A stretch of DNA of 64,000 nucleotides from positions 696,491-760,490 of the forward strand of contig KL647315.1 in assembly GCA_000727475.1 (NCBI GenBank), written 5' to 3'. The notes under the pieces are model-generated. The model did not search any database and had not been told where the DNA came from. It saw only the letters and a program-made list of their open reading frames with translations. Each line of letters begins with the position of its first letter. Positions within the stretch are counted from its first letter, which is position 1. The position numbers and the translations under genes were made by a program. The stretch is from Sarcocystis neurona. Lineage: Eukaryota > Apicomplexa > Conoidasida > Eucoccidiorida > Sarcocystidae. Below are positions 47,601 to 57,600 of this stretch, in pieces.

Positions 47601-50600
47601 GTTGCTTCTTCTGTTGTCTCTGCTACCGCTGCGTCGGGTGCTGCTCCTTGGTCAGCTGCGTCTGGTGTGTGGTGTTCTGCTGCTGTTGTTGTTGCTGCTT
47701 CGGCCGTCGCCGTTGGAGTGGCAGCTGTTGCTTCAGCCTCGGCCACACATGCCTCTGTGTCTTCGTCCCACTCCACACTGCTCCTGCGTCGCATAACATC
47801 TTCTCGTTCTGCAGCTCCTGCGCCGGTGGAAAACAAAGCAGCAGCTGCTGCAGCAGAGTCGACTCTGGGAGCGGTGAAGAAACGCGGAGATTCCCTCTGA
47901 AATGTAGCAGCAGCGGCCTCAAACTCAACATTCGCACTTTCTTCTCCGTCTCCTATCCCTTCTTCCGCTTGTTGCTGTTCGTCAGCAGCAGCAGCGAAGG
48001 CAGCGTCCGCCGCTGCTCCTTCTCGTCTTCCTTGGTCTTCTCCTTCGGCAGCAGCACCGACAACAGCAGCAGCAGCTGCATCAAGAGCAGCGTCAGCCAC
48101 TGCACTTTCTCTCCTTCTTTCATCTTCTTCTACTTCTTCAGCAGCACCAACGGCAGAAGCAGCAGCGTCTAGAGCAGCGTCAACCGCTGCACCTTGTTCT
48201 CTTTCTTCTTCTTCAACTGCACCGGCAGCAGCAGCAGCAAGAACAGCCTCGGTTGCTGCTTCTTCTGTTCTTTCTTCTTCAGAAGCAGCATCAACAGCCA
48301 CAGAGAGAGCAGCATCAGCCGCTGCTTCTTCTCCTCTTTCTTCGTCTTCATCAGCAGCACCTGCTTCTCCATCTCCTGCGTCCTCGTCTGCAGCAAGGCT
48401 TCGTTCGAACCTGTGCCCGCCGGCGGACAAGCATTCCTGTAGCAGCAGCTGGGTCTCAACGTGCTCCTGCTGCATACAGCACTGGGGACTGATAGCAGTC
48501 GAAGAACGAGGCCGAGCAGCAGCGGGAGAGGAAGCTCCCGAAGAATCAGCCTCACACAATTCAACAGCAGGAGCACTGCTGCCCTCACCAACGTCTGCTG
48601 CTCCTGTTGCCGCTTCTTTTTGCAAGACGCTTGGGAATTTTTCTTCTGTATCGGACGCTTCTTCCTCTGCCCCGCCTCTTCTGATGTCTGCTTGTTCTTC
48701 TCCTGCTGCTCCTTCTGCTCTACCTAAGGCTGCTGCTAATGCCGGTGCTGCTGTTGATGCTGCAACAGGGCCTGCTGCTGTTTCGTCTGCCTGCCCGTTT
48801 CTTATTCGTCGCGTTGCTGCTGCAGCACAACCCTCTCCAACTGCTCTTTCTCCTGCCGGCGCGGCTGCTCCTGCTGCTGCCGCGTTGTCCCCGCCTTCCT
48901 CCGTTTCTGCTGCCGCAACTCCCGCTTCCTCTGTTGCATCGCCTGCAGCTGCAGCTGCTCCTGCTGCTGCTCCTTCAAGCTGCAGCAGCTTCTGCAGCAG
49001 CCCGCCCGTCTGCTGCGCCAAGATGCACGCCTGCTGCTGCAACAGCACGAGACCCGGTCGAACAGTTGCTGCTGACACCGGCAGAAAAGAAAACAAGGGG
49101 TCCGCTTCCGCGCCAGTCCCTGCCCGCCATTCTGCTGCTTCCTCTGCTGCTGCTGCTGCTTGTGTGTCTCCTGCTTGTGCTGCGTCTGAAGCGATTCCTT
49201 CTGCTCCTGCCTTCGGTCCTCCCCTTGCTGCTGGTGACGCTGACGCCGCAGCCGCCGCACTGGCTGCCTCCTCCTCACCTGCTGCTGCTGCGTCACCCGC
49301 TGCTGCAGCTCGAAGTGTCTCACACTCGAAGCGGGTCTCCCGCTGTTTCTCTTCTTCGCATGCAAGCAGCAGCAACAGCACCTTGACGAGTGCCCTGTAG
49401 TATCCGCTCTTCTCTGCAGCGCCGTAGTCCTGTCGTACATGACGCTGCTGCTGCTGCACTTGCTTGCGCTTCTCGTCTTCTTTCTGCGGCAGCAGCTGCT
49501 GTTCCCCCGCCTCCTCCTCCTCGTGCCGCGGCTGCTGCTTGTGCGCGGGATGCTGTGGCTGCTGCTTCTCAAACGAGGTTGCAGTCCTGCAGGTCCCCCT
49601 GGCTGCCGCCGATGGGGACCGGCGAGAGGCGTTCTCTGCTGCTGCGCTGCTGTTGCTTCTGTCGCATCCATGTATCGGGCAGCCAGCACAGAAGCCTGCT
49701 GCTTGCAGTGCTGCTGCTGCTGCTCTTGCTGCTGCTGTTGCTGCTGCATGCTGCACTCGATCTCCGCCGCAGCCATCGCTTGCCTCCTTTCCTTCCTCTT
49801 CTGACGCTTCACTCCCGGCTGAATTTCTTCCTGTCGCTTCTTCCTCTGCTGCTTGTTCCGTTGAAGCGTCTTGTGCTGCTGCCACTTTGTCTGCCTCTGC
49901 TGCTGCTTCTGCTGCTGTTGCTCGGCCTTCGTCGCAGTGCGCTGCGTCTGCTTCCACCTCTGCTGTCGCTGTCTCGCCGTCTCCTGCCTCTGCTGCTGGT
50001 CTCGTGCAGAGGCGTTGCCTCCGTCGCGATGGAGCGCTGTTGCTGCTGCTGCCACAGACACTTTTTGCTGCTGGGAGGGCTTCTGCTGTACGAAGTCCAC
50101 GCGTTGCTGCCGTTGCTTCCCTCACAGAATCTGCTGCTGACCTCGACGCCCCCGCAGACTCGATATTCACCTGCTGTGTCTCCCAGCCCAACTGCTCCTG
50201 ACTTCTCCGCTTCTTCTGTCTCGTCTCTGTGTTGTGTGCACGACCGTCTCTCCTCCCCACACGCGCCTGCTCGGAGTCGCAGATATCTGCCAGTTTCTCT
50301 GCTGCTGCTTCTCCTACGCTCGCTGCAACACCTGCTGCTGCTTGTTCTCCTTCTTCAAGTCCGTCTTCTGGGGGTGCCTGTCCTGCTGCGCGAGCCGAGA
50401 AGACCTGGCCGGCGCCCTCGGCACCGGCATGAATGCTGCATACACTTGTGAGAGGGGGAAAAGGACAGCAGCAGCAGCGAGAGCAGCAGTTCTGCTGCAG
50501 CAGCAATTCAGCAGCAGCGTCGGCCATCAGAGCGACAAGCGACGGAGGAGAAGAGACGTCTCCGAGAGGCGGCAGGCGTCGTGGCAGCAGAAAAGCAGCA

Positions 50601-51856
50601 CTGTCCTCGTGAAAGGCTGCTCGCAGTTCTTCGTCTGTGCACCTAACCGCAGTAGGCCCATGCTTCCATCTTTCTCTCACCCGCTTCCTTGTCGCACTTC
50701 TCTCTGTGTCCCCGTTCTTCTCAGATAACGCTTCCTCCATAAAACTGCTGCTGCTGCAGATCCCTCTGTTGCTGCCGCTGCTTAATCCTCTGCTGCTGCT
50801 GCTGCTGCGGCCGAGCCCTCTGCTGCTGTTGCTGCGGCTAACTAAACCTCTGCTGCTGCTGTGGCGGTGACCTACCCCTCGGCTGCAGCTGCTGCTACGG
50901 CTGCTGCCGACCCGTCTACTGCTGCTGCTGCTGCTGCGATGGAGGCGTATCCCTCTGTCAATGCTGCTGCTGCGGCGGCGGCGTACCCGTTTGTTGTTGT
51001 TGCGGCCGCGTACCCGTTTGTTACTGTTGCGGCGGTGTACCCATTTGCTGCTGCTGCGGCGGAAGCCTGCGCGTTTGCGGCTGGTGTGTCTGTGTGGTTT
51101 TCTGCTGTACTTGCGGTTGCTTGCCTTTCTCCTGCTGACGCCCCTCCGACTGCGGCCGCTACGATTCGTTCCGCTGCTGCTGCTGCTCTCGTCGCTTCCC
51201 AGCGTGCTCCTGCTGCCGCTGCAAAGTACTCTCCGGCTGACCAACAACTCCTCCCTGTTGCTGCTTCTTCCCAGGCCACTGTTGCTGCTGCGTTCGCTGC
51301 CATACGTGGGGTGGTCTTCTGCGGGTGTGTTGCTGCCGTCGTCATCTCGTCTGCTGCAGCTGCCGCGACTGTTGCTGCTGGTGCTGCGACTGTTGCTGCT
51401 TCTGCTGCTGCGACTGTCGCTGCTGCTGCGACTGCTGCTGCTGCTGCGACTGCTGCTGCTGCTGCGACTGCCGCGGTGGGGTCTGCTCAGCTTCAGAAGG
51501 CGACGCAGTCTGTTCCTCGTGCAGGTGGTCCTCTCAGACTTTGGGGCAGATCTGCTGCGCGTGGCCGTAACAAGAGGACACAGCATCCCGGAGGACCGCA
51601 CGTCCAGAGTTCGGTGTTTCGGGTGTACATACAGCGCGCGTCGTCTCAATGCACGGGCTGGTCGTCGCTCAGGAGAAAGTAACCCTGGTTTGCTGCCACC
51701 TGTCCGTCCCCTTCCTGTCCCATCTGCTGCTTCTACTGGCGCGAACATTTCCGCTGCGCCGACGCACTCCATTCTTACCGCAGCTGCTCTACCTCCGCTC
51801 CTGCTGCCGCTGCTGCTGCTGCTTCCTGTGCGCTCCCCACACACAGCCAGCTGCTT
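41621..51856 (-). CDS. Giant gene, main exon
   Basis: An uninterrupted frame of about 3,411 codons. From the N-terminus: Ser/Arg-rich to about 50.75 kb; MEEALSEK and a more ordinary stretch; Ala/Glu-rich 50.5-46.9 kb; a Gln tract at about 46.14-45.69 kb; Glu/Gln-rich at about 44.4-44.0 kb; coiled-coil-like and Lys/Glu-rich at 43.5-42.5 kb; a Ser/Arg-rich and acidic end. The frame keeps its open state through many non-repeat islands, whereas the opposite strand is broken repeatedly. Confidence 0.65.
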   Translation of the reverse strand, partial: KQLAVCGERTGSSSSSGSRSGGRAAAVRMECVGAAEMFAPVEAADGTGRGRTGGSKPGLLSPERRPARALRRRALYVHPKHRTLDVRSSGMLCPLVTATRSRSAPKSERTTCTRNRLRRLLKLSRPHRGSRSSSSSRSSSSSRSSSDSRSSRSSNSRSTSSNSRGSCSRRDDDGSNTPAEDHPTYGSERSSNSGLGRSSNREELLVSRRVLCSGSRSTLGSDESSSSSGTNRSGRSRRGVSRRKASNRKYSRKPHRHTSRKRAGFRRSSSKWVHRRNSNKRVRGRNNNKRVRRRRSSSIDRGIRLHRSSSSSSRRVGSSRSSSCSRGVGHRHSSSRGLVSRSNSSRGLGRSSSSSRGLSSGSNRGICSSSSFMEEALSEKNGDTERSATRKRVRERWKHGPTAVRCTDEELRAAFHEDSAAFLLPRRLPPLGDVSSPPSLVALMADAAAELLLQQNCCSRCCCCPFPPLTSVCSIHAGAEGAGQVFSARAAGQAPPEDGLEEGEQAAAGVAASVGEAAAEKLADICDSEQARVGRRDGRAHNTETRQKKRRSQEQLGWETQQVNIESAGASRSAADSVREATAATRGLRTAEALPAAKSVCGSSSNSAPSRRRQRLCTRPAAEAGDGETATAEVEADAAHCDEGRATAAEAAAEADKVAAAQDASTEQAAEEEATGRNSAGSEASEEEGKEASDGCGGDRVQHAAATAAARAAAAALQAAGFCAGCPIHGCDRSNSSAAAENASRRSPSAAARGTCRTATSFEKQQPQHPAHKQQPRHEEEEAGEQQLLPQKEDEKRKQVQQQQRHVRQDYGAAEKSGYYRALVKVLLLLLACEEEKQRETRFECETLRAAAAGDAAAAGEEEAASAAAAASASPAARGGPKAGAEGIASDAAQAGDTQAAAAAEEAAEWRAGTGAEADPLFSFLPVSAATVRPGLVLLQQQACILAQQTGGLLQKLLQLEGAAAGAAAAAGDATEEAGVAAAETEEGGDNAAAAGAAAPAGERAVGEGCAAAATRRIRNGQADETAAGPVAASTAAPALAAALGRAEGAAGEEQADIRRGGAEEEASDTEEKFPSVLQKEAATGAADVGEGSSAPAVELCEADSSGASSPAAARPRSSTAISPQCCMQQEHVETQLLLQECLSAGGHRFERSLAADEDAGDGEAGAADEDEERGEEAAADAALSVAVDAASEEERTEEAATEAVLAAAAAGAVEEEEREQGAAVDAALDAAASAVGAAEEVEEDERRRESAVADAALDAAAAAVVGAAAEGEDQGRREGAAADAAFAAAADEQQQAEEGIGDGEESANVEFEAAAATFQRESPRFFTAPRVDSAAAAAALFSTGAGAAEREDVMRRRSSVEWDEDTEACVAEAEATAATPTATAEAATTTAAEHHTPDAADQGAAPDAAVAETTEEATTEAAAAADEGAAAVAAAEEGAAAVTAATDSAGRAGRRRRGPEGKAAATATAASAAAASAGAADLEGCTSLPLQEVRDGKKTLPLVLLQARVGDEALLQPKKEKQEPRCLAPDAAVEEFSAYLFLGEQQQLLLSVLTSLRRLLLRCHALTLDCSHPLRAAAAATRSAAAAAAAPAAATSSAAAAASDASDSATGAACPAGALSGAAVASASAAAAAASAPAPPVLCTAVVASASAGSAASAAAAMDAIAGAPAAAAAAASPGSTAAAVEEVGVTEAGAARSRDNGDRDTSGSRSNTTRNSSSSSTSWSAGERHRQSSDGKRNGMSGDSACNRQAAGARRLRAGQQAAPEGRRKTRSSSGFESPGRRRSPRLLQGAAPAAVDKNVSAHGASNKKKKPRTSKAATGKAAAEAPAEDREGGEGTRAQDSSVAAGSPPTPAAAPEKASGAAGRTRAAAAVTAKNTGEATSSSSSDRGAVANACSTASADQPQQQQKRRKKQQHKQKRQHKQQQEQQEQQEQEQEQREQQQEQQEQQQEQQEQQQPQQQELQQQELQQQEQQQQEQQQQEQQQQELQEQCQQQQHRQHEQQEQRQQEQQELQQGQPAQEQQQHRQEQQEQQEEQEPQKQQHRQQKQQQSGKQLPAHRLFLRTLRQISRCRAAVLALHAKSQGKGAAERKRARNSNSGSNSRAASLLGEEKSAQRCEMHASAAVAEVKESGSCCTPQAKPEERSLEQQEQQQDTGLQSHTDQKLQQDMQQQQQQEEEDETQQEERIQQDETEQQARRESKQRGVLLQQVQQGKKEGAVQRLQQQQEDEAPQLQQEMLFLRQASSSEEGGATTLCSGADAAEAARGRAVAERARRAAERTTANDAARQGGTVEGAGRRRRRRLTKATTWRCSNSSNKQESIASSSETAAAAEGEPAGWWGGAAAAPDVPEGSEANDFAAEAEEVAAAVEPPATDEVSAPEEGESTPTRGRAATAAGERAAAAAANASVEDERERSIRDEQEEEATDEDGERQEHAEEEAIRKQEGDASLSDSLLARQEALFSLACRCLNASAGNNRKSRDCSPEQLQRQQLYTQERQQQEEDQERHQEREEQRQDQEAQQQQEQGDEQQQQQEEEQQQLDEEQQEEEEQEQRQQDPEQQRHEEEQQQLDEEQQQDIEQQDQEQEAAEEEQQQQEEEEQKQLDEEQRQENQEQEQLQEQQHEPQQAHEQEKGPGGEGEQESGCEGSCGAAWGDGVAPRIHKCGRRRDRDCRAVSEPGMLPQDGSSTSGNPASSSGLGSSSGAERPPSLSWSSSESGSTFFSVEPANLNSNSGSKESGSSGCGNSRDREDGSGSDRENRGDDSRKKRNSSSSRKKKKAKGGIASGVPVDAENSSRKGCSSSSGLMEVILRRAEIARKRAEQLQLHVERYVYAAHALLPPPQLPLWYSNWVGLRAHRECLLQLLQHQQVLHEQFLQQQRRHLKQQQEVRRERHLHNEQRSRVLQQQQQEEEVNLQLQAVKEDEEEREEEEEEQEQQQMGKSSERENQHEQKKKKRRLRMLRQQQQQEQQKKQHPKLRHQVRTQSKMEEHVKEEERQQQHEPELSTKRQQVLALFPSESDAEASTAAAAEAGGVAGAAGERKMAAAAVEYAATTAARAAEAAASRRMGNKKRREEGAAAEATRTAEEAMLQLLLKLRKKALRSRTRGEQQHAKKHQQEENRKRRRRKLLQQQEMQHQIEEQEGEERRSQRAAETLRFADFLEDSDASRNSSESSRRRRGSRKSSSSRKRRGQKRSSSSSRRHPRGASGNESSRNRRRTRSSSSRSSRSSSRGGGTGTSSEDSNMRRKKKRICRRKEKKSSEDLLREEVELSTCSSAKQHETVAATGLAAASLPGRSRGKEKDDEEEEFREELSRVAAHKEKKKKLRRHAAAAAQAASSSLSLALRPRTQLLHAAEQQQQQEQNRRRMLARAKRENGSPDVEARGSSSAAGVHFSPAVAAGQNEQQHEAQDFIEE

Positions 51857-54626
51857 CTACTGGTGCCTGTGCTGCTACGAGGCATCGACGCCTGCCCCAC
51901 AGCAGTCACACACGTCTTGTTGCTGCAGCAGCCTCTGCTGCTGCTGCCGCTGCCGCGTCTGCTGCTGTTGCTCCCCTCGTGCCCTTTTTATCCGAGGGTC
52001 GCACAGCAGTGTGTCGGCAGTGCAGAGCAGCAGCAACGTGCGCTCTCCTCTGCAGCGCGAGCGGCTATTTTCCGGGAACGCGCCGGCGTCCCCAGGCGAA
52101 GAAGCGCCAGGACGGGCAGGTACGTCTGAGGAGCAGCAGCTGCTGCAGCAGCGACAATAAACGGCTTTCTCGCCCGCTACACAGCAAAAACGAAGCGTGG
52201 CAGAGCAGCCTGGCTGCAGCAGGGGCAGCAAAACAACGTCAGCACGGACGGCGGAGTTTTCGACAACTATGGATCCGTCTGTTGCTCTCCCCAAAGTTGC
52301 GAATTGCACGCGGAGGAATGCCTGTGCGCTGCAGAAGAAGGAAGCGCGACTCTTGTTGCTGTCGTCACTTATGCGGTAGAGAAAGGCGTTGGCAGCAGCC
52401 GAACTCGTAGCAGAAGAAGAGCAGGACAAGCAGCAGCATCAGTACCAGCGGTCGTCGTCCCAGCGGCAGCAGGAGCAGCAGCAGCAGCCGCAGACGGAAG
52501 AACGTGACAGCCAGGGAGGAGAAGGAGGAGGGGAAGAGCTTCGCATTTCTTCCGTAAGGAAATCGACTTGGCTGGAGACGGATGATGCGCCTTTTTCGTT
52601 ACTTTCGCTAAAGAAACCCGCGACAGGCGTAGAAAACACGTACTCGGCCTGCCGCAAGACGAAGGGAAAACACATGCGAAACGGGCATGATATCCTTGAG
52701 GGACGCACGGCTCCCACTTTTAGAAGGTGTGTGAGAAAGACGAGGAAAGAGAAGCGAACAGAGAAGAAGATAACGAGAGAAGTGTCTTGGTCTGTATATA
52801 TTGACACAGGTTGGTTTGCTGCGCGCACGTTCGTTAGTGCTGTGCATGTAAAAACATGTGCGTCCGTGACGTGGACGGCTCCACAGCGGTCCTCTCATTT
52901 AATCTGCGGAGAGAAAATGTCCAAGCGGCTCTCAGCCTCCAAGAAACTGCACAACTGACCTTTTTGTCGCAGTAGTAAGTAGCTCCATTTGCATAGGGCG
53001 AGGTTACGGACCTCTGCCGTGTGTATAATAAATGCGCGGGCATCGAGATTGTGCTCGAGACACACAGATCGATCGTCAGTTCCTCATTTATTGAGTAGAG
53101 AAGCAACGCACGTAGCGGCGGCCTCACTTAGAGAGAAGATGTCAGCGTCCATGTCTACTTGAGAAGTTCTCCGCTGCCGCGGTATAAAAGTGGTGGGTCG
53201 ACGAGAGGCTCTGCAAGACAGAGAAGGCACGGCCGCGCGGGCGCGCAGTGCACGGTCCCCCTGTGTTGTTGAGCAGAAAACCTTTTCGGGCAGGGAACTT
53301 TTAAGGCGAACTCACCACTGGAGGACGCGGAGGCCCAAGCAGGTTATCGAGATAAAGCCAGTAAAAAGTGCCTCTGCCTCTCAGGTTGTCCATCTTTCTC
53401 TTCGGACGGGCACACACACACACACGCACACAGAAGCTTTCTCTTATACGGCCTGTCCGCGCCGCAGGGGAGAAAGAGGCCCGTTACTTTCCACCGTTTG
53501 TTCTCAAGCAGTCGCGTAGACTTCACAAGATCCACGTAAACCTATGTATGGCAGGAAGAAGAACCGTCCTTGCTGCCGCACTTGGTAGAAACGTATACAC
53601 CGCGTTCGCTGTTTGCACCGGCCGCAGCAGCAACGGAGGAGGAACAGGGGCTGTTACTAAACTGCAGAGAAGTCCGCTGGGGCAGCAGCGCCACGTGAAC
53701 AGCAAGACAGCAGCAAAAGCAGCAAGAATAGGAGAGACGCAGCAGTCGAGGAAAAGAACTAGGAGCAGCAGGCGCGCTAGAGTACCAGCAGCAGTACAGC
53801 GAGAGGACCAGCGGAGCACGCCTCAGAACAGAGTCACGTGCTGCGGGAGCCTGAGAGGCGCGCCCCTAGCAGCCACGGAAGAGGCCGTGGGGGGGGGGGA
53901 AAGGCGGAAAAAAAAAGTTGCAGCGGCGGTAAGAGCAGCAGTAGCGCGGAAGAGTTCACTTGAGCCGCGGGGGAGTGAGTGAGGAGACAAGAGGAGTGGC
54001 CTCGGCGTTGGTGGTGCAGGGCAGTGACAACAGCAGCAGTAGAAACAGTAATGGCAGCAGCCGCAGCAGCAACAGGAAGAATCGCGCGCGCCGCAGCAAC
54101 CATATATACGGGAAGGGCGTGTGTCTGGCATTTCTTCCGACGAGGAAGGAGGAGAGTGAGTCGTGAGAGGCAAAAGAAAGACGGGCAGAAAAGATAGGGG
54201 GAAGCGGCCCTTGCAGGCTGCTGCACAAGTCTGCAGAAGAAGACGGAAGAGCGGGAAGCAAAATAGAAGATTTCTGAGGGAGACACAGACTCACAGCGTG
54301 CACGCACCATGCGGTGTTGTCCTTCGCCTGCCGGTGTGGTTTCCAGCACCGGCGTGTCCACGGCAGCGGAGCGGCAGCAGCACGAGCGCCCTGTGTGAGG
54401 CAAAGAGAGCAGCAACTCACCACCGGCAGCCGCAGCAGCAGTCGTTGATCGAGCAGCAGCGACCGTAGTAGTGATACAGGAAGGAAGAAAGAAGCAGCCA
54501 CAGAGGGGGCTGCAAAACAGCGGCTGCCAGCGTAGCGGCTGGGTCGCGGCGAAGCAGGTGCGGCTTCACTTGGGGCAGCAGGTGGTGAAGGCTGAACAGC
54601 TGCAGCAGCGCTGTCTCGAACAGCCG
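41621..54626 (-). CDS. Giant low-complexity protein of unknown function (at least about 3,600 aa)
   Basis: The core is one open frame of over 10 kb (51856-41621) ending naturally at QDFIEE-stop. The same frame reopens upstream (52328-51914), separated only by two in-frame TAG codons that a 57 bp intron would remove (GTGTGT donor, TAG acceptor). A further exon at 54626-54421 has a strong pyrimidine-tract acceptor and a GTGAGT donor whose phase fits 52328. The protein has Ser/Arg-rich, Ala-, Glu-, Gln- and Lys-rich tracts with short non-repetitive islands between them, for example EVILRRAEIARKRAEQLQLH, LPLWYSNWVGLRAHRE and FSAYLFLGEQQQLLLSVL. The islands suggest selection on protein sequence. 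No catalytic domain is recognised. RS, KR and EED-rich parts hint at a nuclear protein (inference only). Neither the true N-terminus nor the use of ATG 51772 or ATG 50742 as start is settled. Confidence 0.6.
51914..52328 (-). CDS. Giant gene, upstream exon
   Basis: The acceptor CCTTCTTCTGCAG ends at 52329. It encodes AQAFLRVQFATLGRATDGSIVVENSAVRADV and later DPRIKRARGEQQQQ, mostly non-repetitive at first and Gln-rich at the end. Same reading frame as the main exon. The donor GTGTGT at 51913 is inferred. Confidence 0.5.
52329..54420 (-). other. Putative giant-gene intron
   Basis: 2.1 kb with CTG tracts on the minus (sense) strand, as in accepted introns here. An open piece at about 52667-52439 (AEYVFSTPVAGFFSESNEK) with a CGGCAG acceptor might be a further exon but does not fit the phase. 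Confidence 0.4.
54421..54626 (-). CDS. Giant gene, probable 5' exon with hydrophobic helices
   Basis: The acceptor is preceded by a long pyrimidine run ending CCTTGCAG, and the donor is GTGAGT. The 68 codons read RLFETALLQLFSLHHLLPQ, then KPHLLRRDPAATLAAAVLQ and WLLLSSFLYHYYGR, then a Cys-rich end. This is a well-formed alpha-helical sequence, not a triplet artefact. It joins in phase (TG|C) to the exon at 52328. It could instead belong to a separate small gene. Confidence 0.5.
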
Positions 54627-57600
54627 CTGCAAGGCGGAGAGAGCCAGAAGGAAAAGCAGGACCACACAGATCGCAACAGCCAGCGGCCCACTTATAGAGG
54701 AAGAGAGGAAAGGGAGAAGGCGAGCAGCAGAAGGAGCGGTTACTGCGACAGCGAGCCAATCAGAAAAAGAGAGGGAGGGCCGGCGGGGAGAAGCTTTTCT
54801 GCAGTAGCCTGGCTCCTATTTCGTATACTGCTCAGCAAGGTAATACGACTCCTCGCTGCATTTACCGCATATCGTCATTGATCCTTGTGTATAGATGACA
54901 GCGGTTGCTGCTTCTGTCTTTCGGTTCCGGAGGCCTCGCCCCTGCACGTTCTGCTTCGCGTTCCCCGCTACTGTTCCTCCTCCTCCTGCTTCTCTTCCCC
55001 CTCGTCTTTTTCTCTTTCCTGCTTCTCTTCTACAGATCCGCAGTCGCCCGCTGCTGCGGCGTTGTGCTGCTGAACTGCAGGCGGCCCACGTGGCCCGTTT
55101 AAAACTCGTAACCGTCAGGCTGCACGTCTTGCTCTCTGCTTTTCTCATTTGCTGCTGTGGTAATGCGGCAGATCAGCTGCTGCTGGGGCTAAACTGGCAA
55201 AGTCGCTGCTTCTGCTTAGAGGGGATGTCTGCTGCTCCTGAGTGCGGCTCGTATTTTGCGGACCCCTTCTGCTTACGAATGTTGTTGCTATCTCCTCTTT
55301 CCTGCCTCCTCCCCTTCTCCTCCCTGCTGCCGTCCCGAAAAAATTCTCTGCTGCTGTGCTGCTGCTGCTGCACGCCTCTCCTCTTCTGCTTGAGCACGCG
55401 CACCAGTCCCGCTGCAGCAGTTGCTGTTGCTGCTGCTGAGGCCCCTGCTGATGCTCTCTTGTAGGGGCTGTTTTTCTGTCTGTGCTGCTGTGACCTCGCT
55501 GCTGAAGAAAGGGCGCTCCTTGACACTTCCTCCTCTCTGGCTGCTCCCTCCCCTCCTTCTCCGCCAGGAGCGCGTGGCTTCTCAGTCTGCGGCAGTAGAT
55601 TTCTTCTTTCTACCCGATTTCTTCCCCCTGTTCAACTCCTGCAGACGGCAGGTGTGTCTATTTAGGGTAACTACGACGCCGCCCAACGCACGCGCTGTGC
55701 CGTGGTCGCGAATGGCTGGCTGTCCCTGTTGATCTGCTGCCGCGCGCGCCTCCCTGCTGCGCCTGTGGTGGGCCGCCAGGACACAGCAGCAGCACTGCCG
55801 CTACGAGGATTCCTCCTAACACGCATCTGTTCCTCTTTCGTCTTGCTGTTGCTCTGGTAGGTGGATGTGCTCCTTTGCTGCTGCTGCTGCTGCCGTGAAC
55901 GTAAACCGGTCGACGGGCCGCACAACGCCACACTGTGTGGCACAGGGGCCTGCTGTCGTTGAACGCACAGCCGTACGTGCGCCAGGTGGCGCCGCGGCTG
56001 TTGTGGCGGCGGCTGCCCTCTCCGGCTGCTGCCAACACGCGTCCGCGTTGCCTTGTTCTTCTCGTCCTCCTCACGCCTATACGCTCCAGTCCTGCTGCTG
56101 CTTCTAGCTGCTGTTCTGGCTGCGCTCTGGGGCTGCCGCTTGTTCTGCAGCTGCAATTTTACCGCTAATCTTGTTGCCTCTGCTGCTGCTGCGACGCTTC
56201 CTGCTGCTGCTGCTGCTGTCGCTGGGCCTCTTCTTGCTGCTGCGTGTGCTGCCACTTCTCTTGCTGCTGCAGCTGAGGCTCCGGCGTCTCCTGCTGCTGT
56301 GGCTGCTTCGACGCCTAATGCTGCTGCTCTTGCTGCTGCGGTTGGTTCCCGCGCCGGAGCCACTACTGCTGCTGCTGCTGCTGCACCCACACAGCACTTG
56401 GAGCGCCCCCGCGGCACCCGCTGCTGCTGCGGCGCAGCATCGACCGTCCGCTCCCCGTCAGTACGCGTGCGAGGAAGACCCGGTCGTCCGCGGTCTCTGC
56501 AGCGCGGCCCCCCACGTCGTCTTGTGGTTGCCACCCTCTCCAGCACGCTGCACTTGCTTCAGCCCATAAATATATATATATATATCAGCAATTCATGCAG
56601 ACGTCTTAATTTAGTTTGCGACCACACGGACGCACAGACACGTACACGTTTTTTCTGGCAGGTGAATTGCCGACATGCCTGCGTCGCCCGAGGCAGCGGG
56701 GGGTTGTGCGGCGCGTGTGCAGAAAGAAGTGTGCAGATATACACTTTCACTGCGAATTACACCCACGCACACACACTGCACGGAAGTCGAAACGAAGCCC
56801 CAGAAAGGGTCTCTGTAGCGGCTTCTTTCAACGCAAAATTGCCATCGTCCTGCCCGCGTAGTTTCGGGACGAGGGTAGCCCCCACCGCCCACCCCAGCTT
56901 TCAAGAGGCGCCGCGGACCCTGCGCGACGGTAAAAGGGACAGAAGATGATGTCCGTACGCCTTTTTCTTCGCTGTCACACTTGTATTGAAGTTATGGCAG
57001 CACATACTTCCAGGACGTCTTCTTTTTCAAGCCCTTTATTACCTCCTTCGGTATCTCTGTACGACAGATTCGTCTCTACATAGGCGTATAGACTGAGCAG
57101 ACCACGGCTGCCCGCCTCTATCCCCCTCTGCACACGGTAGACCACCGTACTCACGCGAGATATGAACGTTTCTTACGACAGTTGTGCACTCGCGAGGGAT
57201 TAACGGATATTTTAGCCGTCCGTCTTCCTACGCAGGATACGTTTCGCTTTTCCCCTCCACTTTCTCATGCCGGCTGCCGTAGAGCGTCGCGTGGCAGGGG
57301 AAGCTGCACCATCACTGACACAGAGGCCGCCATCACTTTCTCAAAAACGACAGCAGCAGGAAAAGCTTGCTGCGCGTGCTTTTCTCTTGTCTTCTTCTAA
57401 ATACTCCCTTCTCTCCCCAACTTTTTGCTTCTCCGCTGCGCACTCACCTCTCCCGCTTGCCCTATAATTACAGGGACCAAGCGCTTTCTTAGCCTTCTTC
57501 TGCAGTGCCTCTTCAAACAACGACGGCGTGCTTTTATTTCCGTCGCCACACTTCCTCCGGCAGTTTCTCCGTCCATCCCCTCTTCCTCAGTAAGACCGAT

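Noticed and set aside
52439..52667. Possible extra exon (AEYVFSTPVAGFFSESNEK...) on the minus strand
   Set aside because: It has a passable acceptor, but its phase does not fit the exon at 54421 or the exon at 52328, and no good donor precedes its stop.
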